A DNA stretch of 64,000 nt from Paracoccus albus (GTDB lineage Bacteria > Pseudomonadota > Alphaproteobacteria > Rhodobacterales > Rhodobacteraceae). This document shows, piece by piece, positions 36,802-46,059 of the stretch. The stretch's first letter is position 1, and each line of letters opens with the position of its first letter. The stretch is taken from assembly GCF_027913035.1 (NCBI RefSeq), contig NZ_CP115775.1, positions 1,364,001 through 1,428,000 on the forward strand, given 5' to 3'. The notes beneath the pieces were generated by a model, which ran no database searches, had not been told where the DNA came from, and saw only the letters and a program-made list of their open reading frames with translations. The position numbers and the translations under genes were made by a program.

Positions 36802-37543
36802 GGACCATGGCTCATAGCCAACAGATGACGGTTGCGGCGAGTTCGATTGCCGAGAGGAAGACCTTTGGGCATCTGTCGTATCGGGTTGCCACGCGTCGCC
36901 AGTCCTTCAGCCTGCCGAACATGATCTCGATGCGTTTGCGTCGTTTTTATCGGCGCTTGTCGTTCTTCACAGTTTTCTTGCGCTGTTTTTGACCGGGGAT
37001 GCACGGGCGTATCCCTTTGTCTTTCAATGCTTCCCGGAACCAGTCGGCGTCATAGCCGCGGTCTCCGAGTAGCCAATCGACATCCGGTAGGTTGCCAAGC
37101 GATGCCCGCGCGCCGATGTAGTCGCTGACCTGACCGGCGGTGACAAACAGGTTGAGCGGGCGGCCATGCTGGTCGCGGTCCGGTGCGCCTTCAGATAGGT
37201 GGCGTCAATCATGACCTCTTCTCCTCACCGCGCTCGGCGGCCAGGCCAGCCATGATCTGCTCGAAGACGCCCTTGTCGCTCCACCGCTTCCAACGGTTGT
37301 AGAGCGCCTTGTGCGGACCGCATTCAACAGGCGCGTCACGCCAACGCAACCCATTGAGATTGATAGAAATAATACCGTCCAACACACGCCGATCATCGAC
37401 GCGCGGCTTGCCGTGGGGCTTCGGGAAATAGGGCTCAGGACGCGCCATCTGCGCATCTGTCAGCCAGAAGAGATCAGACATGTTCACGCTCGTTTTCGGG
37501 CGGTGGAGCACGTAGACCAACAGAAATCAATGGGTCATGACCC
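36802..37543 (-). mobile_element. IS427-group (IS5-family) element, copy A, degenerate
   Basis: Imperfect terminal inverted repeats: GGACCATGGCTCAT at 36802 and, inverted, GGGTCATGACCCAT at 37543, flanked on both sides by TA (36800-36801, 37544-37545), consistent with a TA target duplication. The minus-strand transposase starts at about 37480 (MSDLFWLTDAQMARPEPYF), runs to MIDATYLKAHR, then jumps to SEGAPDRDQHGRP and continues to FGRLKDWRRVATRYDRCPKV. An internal deletion, a stop codon late in the second half and frameshifts leave it inactive. At 742 bases it is shorter than typical members (over 800). Confidence 0.8.
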
Positions 37544-37545
37544 TA

Positions 37546-37667
37546 CCAGCATACCCCGCATAAAGCGGTTCTGGACGAAGGAACCTGCACAAAAATACAA
37601 TCAAAGGTTGAGCTGATGGTGAAGGAGTTTCTCACACAACCCTGGTTACTGCAGCAGCTCCTGCCCT
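37546..37667. other. spacer between IS copy A and phoB
   Basis: About 120 bases with no gene recognised. No convincing terminator for the minus-strand pst-pho operon is visible here, although this is where it should lie. Confidence 0.4.
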
Positions 37668-38360
37668 CTAGCCGAGCGCGTAGCCCGTACCACGCACGGT
37701 CCGCACGGGATTGTCGCCTCCGTTCTGCATCAGCGCTTTGCGCAAACGCCCGACATGGACGTCGATGGTGCGGGTATCAACATAGATGTCACGACCCCAG
37801 ACCCGGTCCAGAAGCTGTTCACGCGTCCAGACCCGGCCCGGCTTTTCCATCAGCGTTGACAGCAGTCGAAATTCGGTCGGCCCCAGATGCAGCGCCTGCC
37901 CCGCGCGGAAAACGCGATGTTCGCCAGCATCAAGGATAATATCGCCGAAACTCAGCCGCTCTCCCATAGTTGCCGGGCGCGTCCGGCGAAGCTGGGTGCG
38001 CAGGCGCGCCATCAGCTCCACCACTGAATATGGCTTCACGACATAGTCGTCGGCGCCGGTTTCCAGCCCGCGCACCCGGTCCACCTCGTCGCCGCGCGCG
38101 GACAGCATGATAATCGGGATCTGGCGCGTCTGTGGGTCGGCCTTGATGCGCCGACAGATTTCGATCCCCGAGACATTGGGCAGCATCCAGTCCAACACGA
38201 TCAGGTCGGGCTGTTCTTCCTGAACCAGAAGCAGCGCCTCATCGCCGTTTTCCGCCATGATCGCCTCGAAACCCTCGGATTCGAGGTTGTATCTCAACAC
38301 CTCGCGCTGAGCGCCTTCGTCTTCCACGACCAGAACGCACGGAGTTTGTCGTGCGGACAT
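37668..38360 (-). CDS. phoB: phosphate regulon response regulator PhoB
   Basis: 230 residues: receiver domain with phospho-acceptor Asp57 (VLDWMLPN) and the Lys of VVKPYS, then an OmpR-type winged helix (about 130-228) with TREQLLDRVWG and DTRTIDVHVGRLRKAL. This is the activator of phosphate-starvation genes and binds Pho boxes. It is last in pstSCAB-phoU-phoB, four bases after phoU. Its partner kinase PhoR is not in the window. Confidence 0.95.
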   Translation of the reverse strand: MSARQTPCVLVVEDEGAQREVLRYNLESEGFEAIMAENGDEALLLVQEEQPDLIVLDWMLPNVSGIEICRRIKADPQTRQIPIIMLSARGDEVDRVRGLETGADDYVVKPYSVVELMARLRTQLRRTRPATMGERLSFGDIILDAGEHRVFRAGQALHLGPTEFRLLSTLMEKPGRVWTREQLLDRVWGRDIYVDTRTIDVHVGRLRKALMQNGGDNPVRTVRGTGYALG

Positions 38361-38364
38361 GCCC

Positions 38365-39090
38365 TTATCCTTCCACCGCGCCTGCTGGGGTCTTCACAAC
38401 GCCATCCTTCTTCGGACGCGCCTCATCCGGCAACTCGCCAGTGACCAGATAGATCACCTGCTCGGCGATGGTGGTCGCATGATCGCCCATCCGCTCGATA
38501 TTCTTGGCGATGAAGTGAAGGTGCACGCAGGCGGTGATATGACGCGGATCTTCCATCATATAGGTCAGGAATTCGCGGAACAGCGCGTTATACATCTGGT
38601 CCACTTCCAGATCCCGGTCACGCACATCCGCCGCCAGATCGGCGTCACGCTGGATATAGCTGTCAAGCGCGTCCTTCAGCAGACGCTCAACCGTCACCGC
38701 CATCCGACGCAGCGCCATGCCCGCCCCTTCGATCACCGGAAGATGGGACAGGACATGGCTTCTTTTGGCCATGTTCTTCGCATAGTCCCCGACCCGCTCC
38801 AGCGAGGCCGAAATCTTGATCACGGTCAGCACCAGACGCAGATCCGTCGCCGTCGGCGCGCGAAGCGCGATCAGCCGCGCGGCCTCTTCGTTCACCTGAA
38901 GGTCAAGCCGATCGATTTCCTTGTCACGGCGGCGGACATCTTCGGCCAGTTCCTCGTCAAAGGTTTCAAGCGCCTTGGCGGCATCGATAATCGCTGCCTC
39001 GACCAGCCCGCCCATGCGGACGACCAAGGCTTGAAGCGTCTCAAGATCGCGGTCAAAAGCCGAAGCGATATGTTTGGTGTCACTGCTCAT
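38365..39090 (-). CDS. phoU: phosphate transport regulator PhoU
   Basis: 241 residues, two PhoU three-helix bundles with the metal-cluster motifs (RRDKEIDRLDLQV about 55-68, and VRDRDLEVDQMYN in the second repeat). It links the Pst importer to PhoR/PhoB signalling and restrains phosphate uptake. Twenty-one bases separate it from pstB. Confidence 0.95.
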   Translation of the reverse strand: MSSDTKHIASAFDRDLETLQALVVRMGGLVEAAIIDAAKALETFDEELAEDVRRRDKEIDRLDLQVNEEAARLIALRAPTATDLRLVLTVIKISASLERVGDYAKNMAKRSHVLSHLPVIEGAGMALRRMAVTVERLLKDALDSYIQRDADLAADVRDRDLEVDQMYNALFREFLTYMMEDPRHITACVHLHFIAKNIERMGDHATTIAEQVIYLVTGELPDEARPKKDGVVKTPAGAVEG

Positions 39091-39111
39091 ATTACGTCTC
39101 CCAGTCGCGAT

Positions 39112-39921
39112 TCAGCCGATCCGGCCCGAGATATAGCTTTCCGTCCGGGGGTCCTGTGGTTTGGTGAAGATGTCATCCGTCAGGCCGTATTCAACCAGAT
39201 TTCCCAAATGGAAAAATGCGGTTCTCTGACTGACACGCGCAGCCTGCTGCATTGAGTGTGTCACAATAACCACCGAAAATTCTTTGCGAAGCTGGTCGAT
39301 CAGTTCTTCCACCTGGCTGGTGGCAATCGGGTCAAGCGCCGAGCAGGGTTCGTCCATCAGCAGCACTTCCGGCTGCGTCGCCACAGCGCGAGCGATACAC
39401 AACCGCTGCTGCTGTCCGCCAGAAAGTCCGGTACCGGGTTCCTGCAGCCGGTCCTTAACCTCATCCCACAGCGCAGCACCACGCAGTGACCTCTCGACGA
39501 TTTCGTCCAACTCGGCCTTGTTTGCGGCTAGGCCGTGGATCTTGGGACCGTAGGCGACATTGTCAAAAATCGATTTCGGGAACGGGTTCGGCTTCTGGAA
39601 CACCATGCCAACACGGGCGCGCAGCTGCACTGGATCGACACGGCGGTCGTAAATATCCTGACCGTCAATTTCGATGTTACCCTCGATCCGGGCGATGTCG
39701 ATCGTGTCGTTCATGCGGTTGATGCACCGCAGAAAGGTCGATTTACCGCAGCCTGACGGGCCGATAAAGGCCGTTACCGTCTTGTCGAGAATATCGACAT
39801 CCACATCCTTGATTGCGTGTTTGTCGCCATAATAGACCTGCACCTTGCGTGCGGTTATCTTGACGTCGTTGTCCTGCGTCACTTGGCGCTCCACCATCGT
39901 CATGTCGTTCATTGTATCCAT
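39112..39921 (-). CDS. pstB: phosphate ABC transporter ATPase PstB
   Basis: 269 residues. Walker [10 protein letters not shown], signature LSGGQQQRL, Walker [13 protein letters not shown]. The N-terminal [19 protein letters not shown] is typical of PstB. I chose the ATG at 39921, which is preceded by an AAGGTGGCAGGA site and fits the family N-terminus; an upstream in-frame start would overlap pstA. Confidence 0.95.
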   Translation of the reverse strand: MDTMNDMTMVERQVTQDNDVKITARKVQVYYGDKHAIKDVDVDILDKTVTAFIGPSGCGKSTFLRCINRMNDTIDIARIEGNIEIDGQDIYDRRVDPVQLRARVGMVFQKPNPFPKSIFDNVAYGPKIHGLAANKAELDEIVERSLRGAALWDEVKDRLQEPGTGLSGGQQQRLCIARAVATQPEVLLMDEPCSALDPIATSQVEELIDQLRKEFSVVIVTHSMQQAARVSQRTAFFHLGNLVEYGLTDDIFTKPQDPRTESYISGRIG

Positions 39922-39934
39922 TCCTGCCACCTTT

Positions 39935-41227
39935 CTACCAGCGGCGTTCAAACTTGTTGCGGAGGAAGATCGCCAGGGCATTCATCATGACCAGAAAACC
40001 CAGGAGAACCAGAATTGCGGCCGACGTCCGGCTGGTAAAGCCACGCTCGGGGCTGTCGGCCCAGATATAGATCTGCGTCGGCAGCGAGGTCGCCGCATCA
40101 AGCGGTGTCGAAGGTGCGGCCGTAATGAAGGCGTTCATCCCGATCAGCAGAAGCGGTGCGGTTTCGCCAAGTGCCTGGGCAAGACCGATGATCGTGCCGG
40201 TCAGAATGCCCGGCATGGCCAGCGGCAATACGTGCTGGAACACCACCTGCTGACGCGAAGCGCCAACGCCAAGTGCTGCTTCACGGATCGAGGGTGGCAC
40301 CGCCTTCAATGCGTTCCGCGTCGCGATGATAATCGTTGGCAGGGTCATCAGCGACAGCGTGATCCCGCCCACCAGCGGCGCCGAGCGTGGCAGGCCGAAC
40401 CAGCCAAGGAACACTGCCAGCCCCAGCAAACCGAACACGACCGACGGCACAGCGGCAAGGTTATTGATGTTAATCTCGATCAGGTCGCTTATGCGATTCT
40501 TGGGCGCGAACTCCTCAAGATAAATCGCGGCACCGATGCCAACCGGGAAAGAAATCATGAAGCAGACCAGCAGGGTATAGAAAGAACCGATCAGCGCTCC
40601 TTTCAGACCCGCGGCTTCCGGGAAGCGCGAGTCGGCATTGGTGAACAACGCGGTGTTGAAGGGCAGCGAAACCAGGCCGGCACCCTCGATTTTCTCAAAG
40701 ACCACGATGTCTTCCGGTGAAAAGCGACTGCGGCTGCCTTCCTCGATCTCGCGGCCATATACACCCTTGTTCAGCTGGTCATAGGGATCCGACGCCGCGA
40801 CTTTCATCTCAACCGTCTGGCCAATCAGCGAGGGATCGGCAAGGATTTCGTTACGGATCTCGAAACGGGCCTGGCTGGTCAGCATATCCTCGGCAGTGTC
40901 CAGCTCATCTTCCGTCAGGAAGTCAAAACTCTGCGCAACAGCAGCCGAGAAAAGACCACGGAAATCACCATCTGCCGGCGCATCCGGTGAAACATATTCC
41001 TGTGTGATCGGCACAGTCAGCGTCATGTGGGTCTGGCGGAATGCCTTTGCCCCTTCGCTGAGAAGCGTCCACAGCAGGATCACCAGCATGGTCACGGCAA
41101 TGCCAAGCGCGGCAATGCCAAGGGATTTCAGGATCGTCTCACCACGGTGCCGCTTGCGCAGATGCGCTGCAGCGCGGGGCGAATTCCACTGGCCGGTCTG
41201 GCCCTCAATATCTGGTTGGGTCGCCAT
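39935..41227 (-). CDS. pstA: phosphate ABC transporter permease PstA
   Basis: 430 residues, longer than the roughly 300 of E. coli PstA. The extra part is an N-terminal region of about 170 residues between helix 1 and the permease core, with a periplasmic-looking stretch. The core has [18 protein letters not shown] and [21 protein letters not shown]. Long PstA forms are usual in alphaproteobacteria. Confidence 0.93.
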   Translation of the reverse strand: MATQPDIEGQTGQWNSPRAAAHLRKRHRGETILKSLGIAALGIAVTMLVILLWTLLSEGAKAFRQTHMTLTVPITQEYVSPDAPADGDFRGLFSAAVAQSFDFLTEDELDTAEDMLTSQARFEIRNEILADPSLIGQTVEMKVAASDPYDQLNKGVYGREIEEGSRSRFSPEDIVVFEKIEGAGLVSLPFNTALFTNADSRFPEAAGLKGALIGSFYTLLVCFMISFPVGIGAAIYLEEFAPKNRISDLIEININNLAAVPSVVFGLLGLAVFLGWFGLPRSAPLVGGITLSLMTLPTIIIATRNALKAVPPSIREAALGVGASRQQVVFQHVLPLAMPGILTGTIIGLAQALGETAPLLLIGMNAFITAAPSTPLDAATSLPTQIYIWADSPERGFTSRTSAAILVLLGFLVMMNALAIFLRNKFERRW

Positions 41228-41235
41228 TTAGGGCC

Positions 41236-42612
41236 TCAATCGTAAAGTTCGCGGTACTTGCGGACAATCCGCAGCGCGAGAATGTTGATGAGAAGCGTGA
41301 AGATGAACAGCATCAGACCAAGCGCAAAGGCAGCCAGGGTCTTCGGACTGTCAAACGAGGTATCACCGATCAGCAGCGTCATGATCTGCACGGTGATCGT
41401 CGTCACGCTGTCCAGCGGATTCAGCGTCAGGTTCGCCATGATACCGGCGGCCATCACCACGATCATCGTTTCACCAATTGCGCGGCTGACGGCCAGCAAA
41501 ACGCCGCCGACAATGCCGGGAATAGCCGCCGGGAACAGAACTTTCAGCATGGTTTCCGAACGTGTGGAACCAAGCGCAAGGCTGCCATCACGCAAGCTGC
41601 GCGGCACTGCAGACAAGGCGTCATCTGTAAAGGAAGAGATGAACGGGATCAGCATAACCGCCATGACGCTGCCCGCGGCAAGCGCGGTGTTCGGCGAGAC
41701 AGAAATACCCAATGACGCACCTGTATCGCGCAGGAATGGCGCTACGGTCAGCGTGGCGAAAAAGCCGTAAACGACAGTTGGGATACCGGCGAGGATTTCC
41801 AGAATCGGCTTGATCATCTTACGAACTCGCGTCGAAGCGAATTCGTTCAGGTATATCGCCGAGAACAGACCGATGGGCACCGAAAAGAACAGGGCGATGC
41901 AGGTGATGACAAGCGTGCCCGTCAGAACCGGCAGCCAGCCAAAGGCACCTTCCGCGGCGATCTGGTCGGCACGGATCGGAATCTGGGGCTCCCAACTGGC
42001 ACCGAACAGAAATTCGGTGATCGGGACCATTCGGAAGAAGCGGATTGCTTCGAAAAGAAGCGAAAAGATGATGCCGATGGTGACAAGGATCGCGAAGACA
42101 GAGCAGGCGATCATGATATAATGAATGATGGATTCTGCGCCCTGCCGGGCCCGGAAATCGGCACCGACACGGCGGCGGGCAAAGGCCAGAAGCCCCAGAC
42201 CTGCGCCTGCTACGACCAGCAAAAGCAACCAGTTCGATGCGTTTTGCAGGCTGTTCATCCGCTCTGCTGCGGCCACCTTCCAAGGCTCGGGCTCGCCGAA
42301 GACCTGACCAGCAGCGATCGATGAAATCTCTGCTTTGACCAACTGCTCCGCGCCTGATCCCATACCTTCAAGCGCTTCGGAAGGCAGTGAGTTCATCACC
42401 ATCATGTCTATGACGGGACCACGCAGCGCCAGCCAGACCAAGGTAAGGATCAAAAGCGGTACCAACACCATCAGCGCAGCATAGAGACCGTGGAAATAAG
42501 GCAGAGAATGAAGACGCGCACCATCCGCACGAATGGCGACGGCGGCTCTTCGGTTAAGGGCATAACCGACAATCGATGCTGTCAGCAGCAGGGCAAAGGC
42601 GAAAAGAACCAT
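41236..42612 (-). CDS. pstC: phosphate ABC transporter permease PstC
   Basis: 458 residues with an extended N-terminal half (additional helices and a loop) before the PstC core (IPIGLFSAIYLNEFAS, GIPTVVYGFFA, and RDGSLALGSTRSETMLKVLF as the ATPase-contact loop). Forms the pore with PstA. It lies eight bases upstream of pstA. Confidence 0.93.
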   Translation of the reverse strand: MVLFAFALLLTASIVGYALNRRAAVAIRADGARLHSLPYFHGLYAALMVLVPLLILTLVWLALRGPVIDMMVMNSLPSEALEGMGSGAEQLVKAEISSIAAGQVFGEPEPWKVAAAERMNSLQNASNWLLLLVVAGAGLGLLAFARRRVGADFRARQGAESIIHYIMIACSVFAILVTIGIIFSLLFEAIRFFRMVPITEFLFGASWEPQIPIRADQIAAEGAFGWLPVLTGTLVITCIALFFSVPIGLFSAIYLNEFASTRVRKMIKPILEILAGIPTVVYGFFATLTVAPFLRDTGASLGISVSPNTALAAGSVMAVMLIPFISSFTDDALSAVPRSLRDGSLALGSTRSETMLKVLFPAAIPGIVGGVLLAVSRAIGETMIVVMAAGIMANLTLNPLDSVTTITVQIMTLLIGDTSFDSPKTLAAFALGLMLFIFTLLINILALRIVRKYRELYD

Positions 42613-42682
42613 AGAACGCGTCCGCTTTTGAAGTAGCGGCTCCGCCCCGGGCGGGGCGGAGCCTTCAGGATTTCAGGGCTGA

Positions 42683-43732
42683 TTATTCAGCCGGTGCTTC
42701 CATGGCAGCGCCTTCCAGCACGGCTTCCTGAAGCGAAGCGCGCTGATCGTCGTCCAGGGCAACCAGACCACGCTCGGACAGGTAGCCGCCAGCGGCCAGA
42801 GCATCATCCGACATATAGGCTTCGATGAACTCGTTCAGGTTCGGGATCACGCCGCGGTGTGCGTTCTTGACATAGAAGAACAGCGGGCGCGACAGCGGGT
42901 AGGAACCGTCACCGATGGTTTCCATGCTGGCTTCGACTTCGTTCAGAGCGATGTCGCGGAGCTTGTCCTGGTTTTCGAACAGGAAGGAATAACCGAAGAT
43001 GCCAACGGCGTTCGGGTCGGCTTCCAGACGCTGAACGATCAGGTTGTCGTTCTCACCTGCTTCGATGAACGGACCATCGGTCCGCATGCGCGAACAGTTG
43101 TTCTCGAAGAAGTCTTCGTCGTCCGAAGCTGCAGCCAGCTCTTCCATTTCCGGGATCGATTCGCAGCCGACGATCATGCCCAGCTCAACGAATGCATCAC
43201 GGGTACCCGAGGTGGGGGGCGGACCGAAAGCGATGATGTCGGTGTCGGGCAGCGAAGAATCGATATCCGACCACTTCTGGTTAGGGTTGTCTACCAGTTC
43301 GCCGTCAACCGGAACCTGAGCGGCGAGTGCCATGTAGACCTGTGCCAGAGTCAGGCCGGTCAGTCCTTCATTTTCGACAGAGGTCGCGATCGACAGACCG
43401 TCATAGCCAATCATTGCTTCGGAAATGCTGTCCACGCCGTTCCCGGTGCAGAGGTCGTATTCCGACTTCTTCATCGCGCGCGATGCACCGGTGATGTCCG
43501 GGGTATCTTCACCCACACCTTCACAGAAGATCTGCATGCCGCCGCCGGTGCCGGTCGATTCGACGATCGGGGCCGGGGCGCCAGTTTCGGCTGCAAACTC
43601 TTCGGCAACGGCCTGAGTATAGGGAAACACGGTGGACGATCCCACAATGCGTATCTGGTCACGTGCCGAAGCAACGGTGGCCGAGGCTGCGATGATTGCC
43701 GTGGCAGAAACAATCACTTGGATCTTGCTCAT
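42683..43732 (-). CDS. pstS: phosphate ABC transporter binding protein PstS
   Basis: 349 residues. Signal peptide about 1-23 (VSATAIIAASATVASA), then IRIVGSSTVFPYTQAVAEEF and the phosphate-binding STGTGGGMQIFCEG loop. I chose the ATG at 43732, with TGGAG eight bases upstream, over an ATG at 43744. A Pho-box-like promoter lies 56 bases upstream. First gene of the pst-pho operon. Confidence 0.93.
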   Translation of the reverse strand: MSKIQVIVSATAIIAASATVASARDQIRIVGSSTVFPYTQAVAEEFAAETGAPAPIVESTGTGGGMQIFCEGVGEDTPDITGASRAMKKSEYDLCTGNGVDSISEAMIGYDGLSIATSVENEGLTGLTLAQVYMALAAQVPVDGELVDNPNQKWSDIDSSLPDTDIIAFGPPPTSGTRDAFVELGMIVGCESIPEMEELAAASDDEDFFENNCSRMRTDGPFIEAGENDNLIVQRLEADPNAVGIFGYSFLFENQDKLRDIALNEVEASMETIGDGSYPLSRPLFFYVKNAHRGVIPNLNEFIEAYMSDDALAAGGYLSERGLVALDDDQRASLQEAVLEGAAMEAPAE

Positions 43733-43787
43733 AATCGACTCCATAGTCTGAGGGCAGTTACTTGCTCCGCCGCCCGTCTAACGCCTG

Positions 43788-43818
43788 AATATGTCACCTT
43801 TGTGACAAAGAAGTGACG
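43788..43818 (-). promoter_or_regulatory. Pho-box promoter of pstS
   Basis: On the minus strand CGTCACT-TCTT-TGTCACA (43818 to 43801) forms two 7-base halves with an 11-base period, followed seven bases later by a -10-like CATATT (43793-43788), the usual arrangement in which the Pho box replaces the -35. It directs pstSCAB-phoU-phoB. The edge of an IS relic lies about 14 bases upstream. Confidence 0.7.
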
Positions 43819-43832
43819 CTTAAGTGTAGTTT

Positions 43833-44369
43833 GGACCATGGCTCATATCCAATAGATGACAGTTGCCGCGAGGGCGATGGCTGAGAGGAAAACCTTTGGG
43901 CATCTGTCGTATCGGGTTGCCACGCGTCGCCGGCCCGTCAGTCTGCCGAACATGATCTGGATGCGGTTGCGTCGTTTGTATCGGTGCTTGTCGTTCTTCA
44001 CAGTTTTCTAGCGCTGTTTTCGACCGGGGGTACACGGGCGTATCCTTTTGTCTTTCTATGCTTCCCGGAACCAGTCGGCGTCATAGCCGCGGTCCCCGAG
44101 TGGCCGATCGACATCCGGTAGGTTGCCGAGCAACGCCCGCGCGCCGATGTAGTCGCTGACCTGACCTGCTGTCACGAACAGGTTGATCGGGCGGCCATGC
44201 TGGTCGCGGTCCGGTGCGCCTTCAGATGGTGGCGTCAAACATGACCGTCTTCTCCTCACCGTGCTCGGCGGCCAGGCCAGCCACGATCTGCGCGCAGACA
44301 CCCTTGTCGCTCCACCGCTTCCAACGGTTGTAGAGCGTCTTGTGCAGGCCGTATTCAACAGGCGCGTCA
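43833..44369 (-). mobile_element. IS427-group (IS5-family) element, copy B, truncated
   Basis: Begins with the same GGACCATGGCTCAT end as copy A and is colinear with it for about 537 bases. It then breaks off at 44369 within the N-terminal transposase region, so the right inverted repeat is missing. It shares copy A's jump from the MxDAT segment into SEGAPDRDQHGRP and has its own stop (CAGCGCTAG) and frameshifts. It fills the gap between pstS and phnM and carries no functional gene. Confidence 0.8.
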
Positions 44370-44404
44370 CCTAGGGCCGGAAATCTGCCCGGTCGGCCAA
44401 TATG

Positions 44405-45535
44405 TCAGACATTTGCCACCGGACGACCCTTGCTCCAGACAGAGCGTATGACAGGCATACGGCCCGTCTGTGTCACCCGGACGAGATCTGCGCGCAGGCC
44501 CGCTTCGATCTTTCCTCGGTCGGTAAGGCCGGTTGCCTCGGCCGGAGCCTGTGTCACGGTCCTGATTGCGCGCGGCAGATCGTTCCAGACCTCGGCAAGC
44601 CGAAATGCCGCAAGAATCAGACTGAAGGGGATATAGTCTGATGAGAGAATATCCAGCAGCCCGGCACGGGCCAAATCTTCTGCGGCAACATTGCCCGAAT
44701 GACTGCCGCCGCGTATCAGGTTCGGCGCTCCCATGATCACTTTTATGCCCGCATCGCAGCTACGCTGCGCCGCTTCGAGTGTTGTGGGAAACTCAGCCAG
44801 TCTCACACCGTGGCCCGCGCTGATATCGACCTGGCCGGCAGTCGTATCGTCATGGCTTGCCAGCGTCGCGCCGAGCCGACCCGCGATGCGCACGACAGCC
44901 GCTTCATGCTTTTTGCCGTTGCGCGCACTGAGGCCTTCAAGCTTCGCGACATGATCGGCAAATTGCGCATCGCTCATTCCGTGCTTGCCCTTTTCATATT
45001 CCGCCAGCTTTGACAGGTCGCGGAACTGGCGTTGACCGGGCGTGTGATCCATCAGGCTGACCAACCGCACCCGATGGTCGTCTCCGAACGCTTCCATCTC
45101 CTCGATCAAGGTTTCGGAACAGATTTCTGCGCGCAGATGGATAAAATGGCTGATACGCGTGACCCGTTGTGCGCTCAGCGCGTTAATTTCATTGGCGAGA
45201 GCAAGCGCATAGGGCCCGTAACCTCTACCATAAATTGAACCCACCCGCAGCGCATCAAATACTGTTGTGATGCCAACCGAGCCAAGTTCGCCGTCATGGG
45301 CAAGAATCGCTGCCTCATGCGGCCAGTCAACGCTGGGGCGGGGACGTATGTGGCGCTCAAGATTGTCGGTATGTAGTTCGATCAGGCCCGGAATCAGCAG
45401 GTCGCCATCACAATCCACCGCCCCGAAAGGCACATTATCACCTTCGGAAATGCCGGTTATTGTTTCGCCTTCGATATGAATGGCACCGCGCATCACGCGG
45501 TCGGGCAAAACCAGATCGGCATTGGCGAGGATCAT
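44405..45535 (-). CDS. phnM: alpha-D-ribose 1-methylphosphonate 5-triphosphate diphosphatase PhnM
   Basis: 376-residue amidohydrolase-fold enzyme. Metal ligands in HTDNLERH (about 55-62), a conserved SHDDTT and GHGVRLAEFPTT, and the C-terminal GLTDRGKIEAGLRADLV. It removes pyrophosphate from the C-P lyase intermediate. It is the last gene of the phn core operon and overlaps phnN as ATGA. Thirty-five bases beyond its stop the IS relic begins, and the protein looks complete. Confidence 0.93.
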   Translation of the reverse strand: MILANADLVLPDRVMRGAIHIEGETITGISEGDNVPFGAVDCDGDLLIPGLIELHTDNLERHIRPRPSVDWPHEAAILAHDGELGSVGITTVFDALRVGSIYGRGYGPYALALANEINALSAQRVTRISHFIHLRAEICSETLIEEMEAFGDDHRVRLVSLMDHTPGQRQFRDLSKLAEYEKGKHGMSDAQFADHVAKLEGLSARNGKKHEAAVVRIAGRLGATLASHDDTTAGQVDISAGHGVRLAEFPTTLEAAQRSCDAGIKVIMGAPNLIRGGSHSGNVAAEDLARAGLLDILSSDYIPFSLILAAFRLAEVWNDLPRAIRTVTQAPAEATGLTDRGKIEAGLRADLVRVTQTGRMPVIRSVWSKGRPVANV

Positions 45536-46059
45536 TTGGAAAGCTCCTGAACGGCGGAGGTGAAGGCGGACTTTGAGGCAGAAAGATCGCCGGAATTGTC
45601 AATGTTGATGACGGTCAACCCGGCTGGATCAAACTCTGCTTCGCGATTGATCCGGGCAGGTATTTCATGCGCCGTTTCGCGCCCGCGTTCGGACAAACGC
45701 GCAGACAGAACGTCGGGACTGGCGGTTACATGAACAATGGAAAGCTCTGGCAGGACCATTGCCGCCTGCCGCAGGATACGACGGGACAGGTTGACCAGGC
45801 GCAAACCACTCCCGGTTTCGCGCGGGATACCATAGCGCAGACCATGCGCCTGCCATTTCAACACAAACGCGTCGCGTTCTTCCCGCCGCGCAAACTCCGC
45901 CTCCGACACGGGTTCGAACTCTTCGCTCTGATCGGCAGAGGCGCGTGTTATGACGCGGCGCACTTGCGATATGCCCGGCAAACTGTCGCAGGCCGCCCGC
46001 ATCAACGTGTCCTTCCCTGCACCCGATGGGCCAACGACAGCGATGTAGCGCAAGCTCAT
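45532..46059 (-). CDS. phnN: ribose 1,5-bisphosphokinase PhnN
   Basis: 175 residues, guanylate-kinase-like P-loop fold with GPSGAGKDT at 10-18. It phosphorylates ribose 1,5-bisphosphate to PRPP in C-P lyase metabolism. Overlaps phnL and phnM by four bases each. Confidence 0.92.
   Translation of the reverse strand: MSLRYIAVVGPSGAGKDTLMRAACDSLPGISQVRRVITRASADQSEEFEPVSEAEFARREERDAFVLKWQAHGLRYGIPRETGSGLRLVNLSRRILRQAAMVLPELSIVHVTASPDVLSARLSERGRETAHEIPARINREAEFDPAGLTVINIDNSGDLSASKSAFTSAVQELSK

Noticed and set aside
36432..37004. 190-residue apparently intact ORF across the IS3 relic and IS copy A
   Set aside because: Its first third is an out-of-frame reading of the IS427-type transposase end. 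Only the last two-thirds is real IS3 sequence, so it is a chance fusion.
43820..44035. 71-codon minus-strand ORF in IS copy B
   Set aside because: Out-of-frame reading of the transposase C-terminus. The true frame is interrupted by a stop.
44375..44400. Possible terminator after phnM
   Set aside because: Only a five-base stem with no T-run, inside the IS-derived junction.
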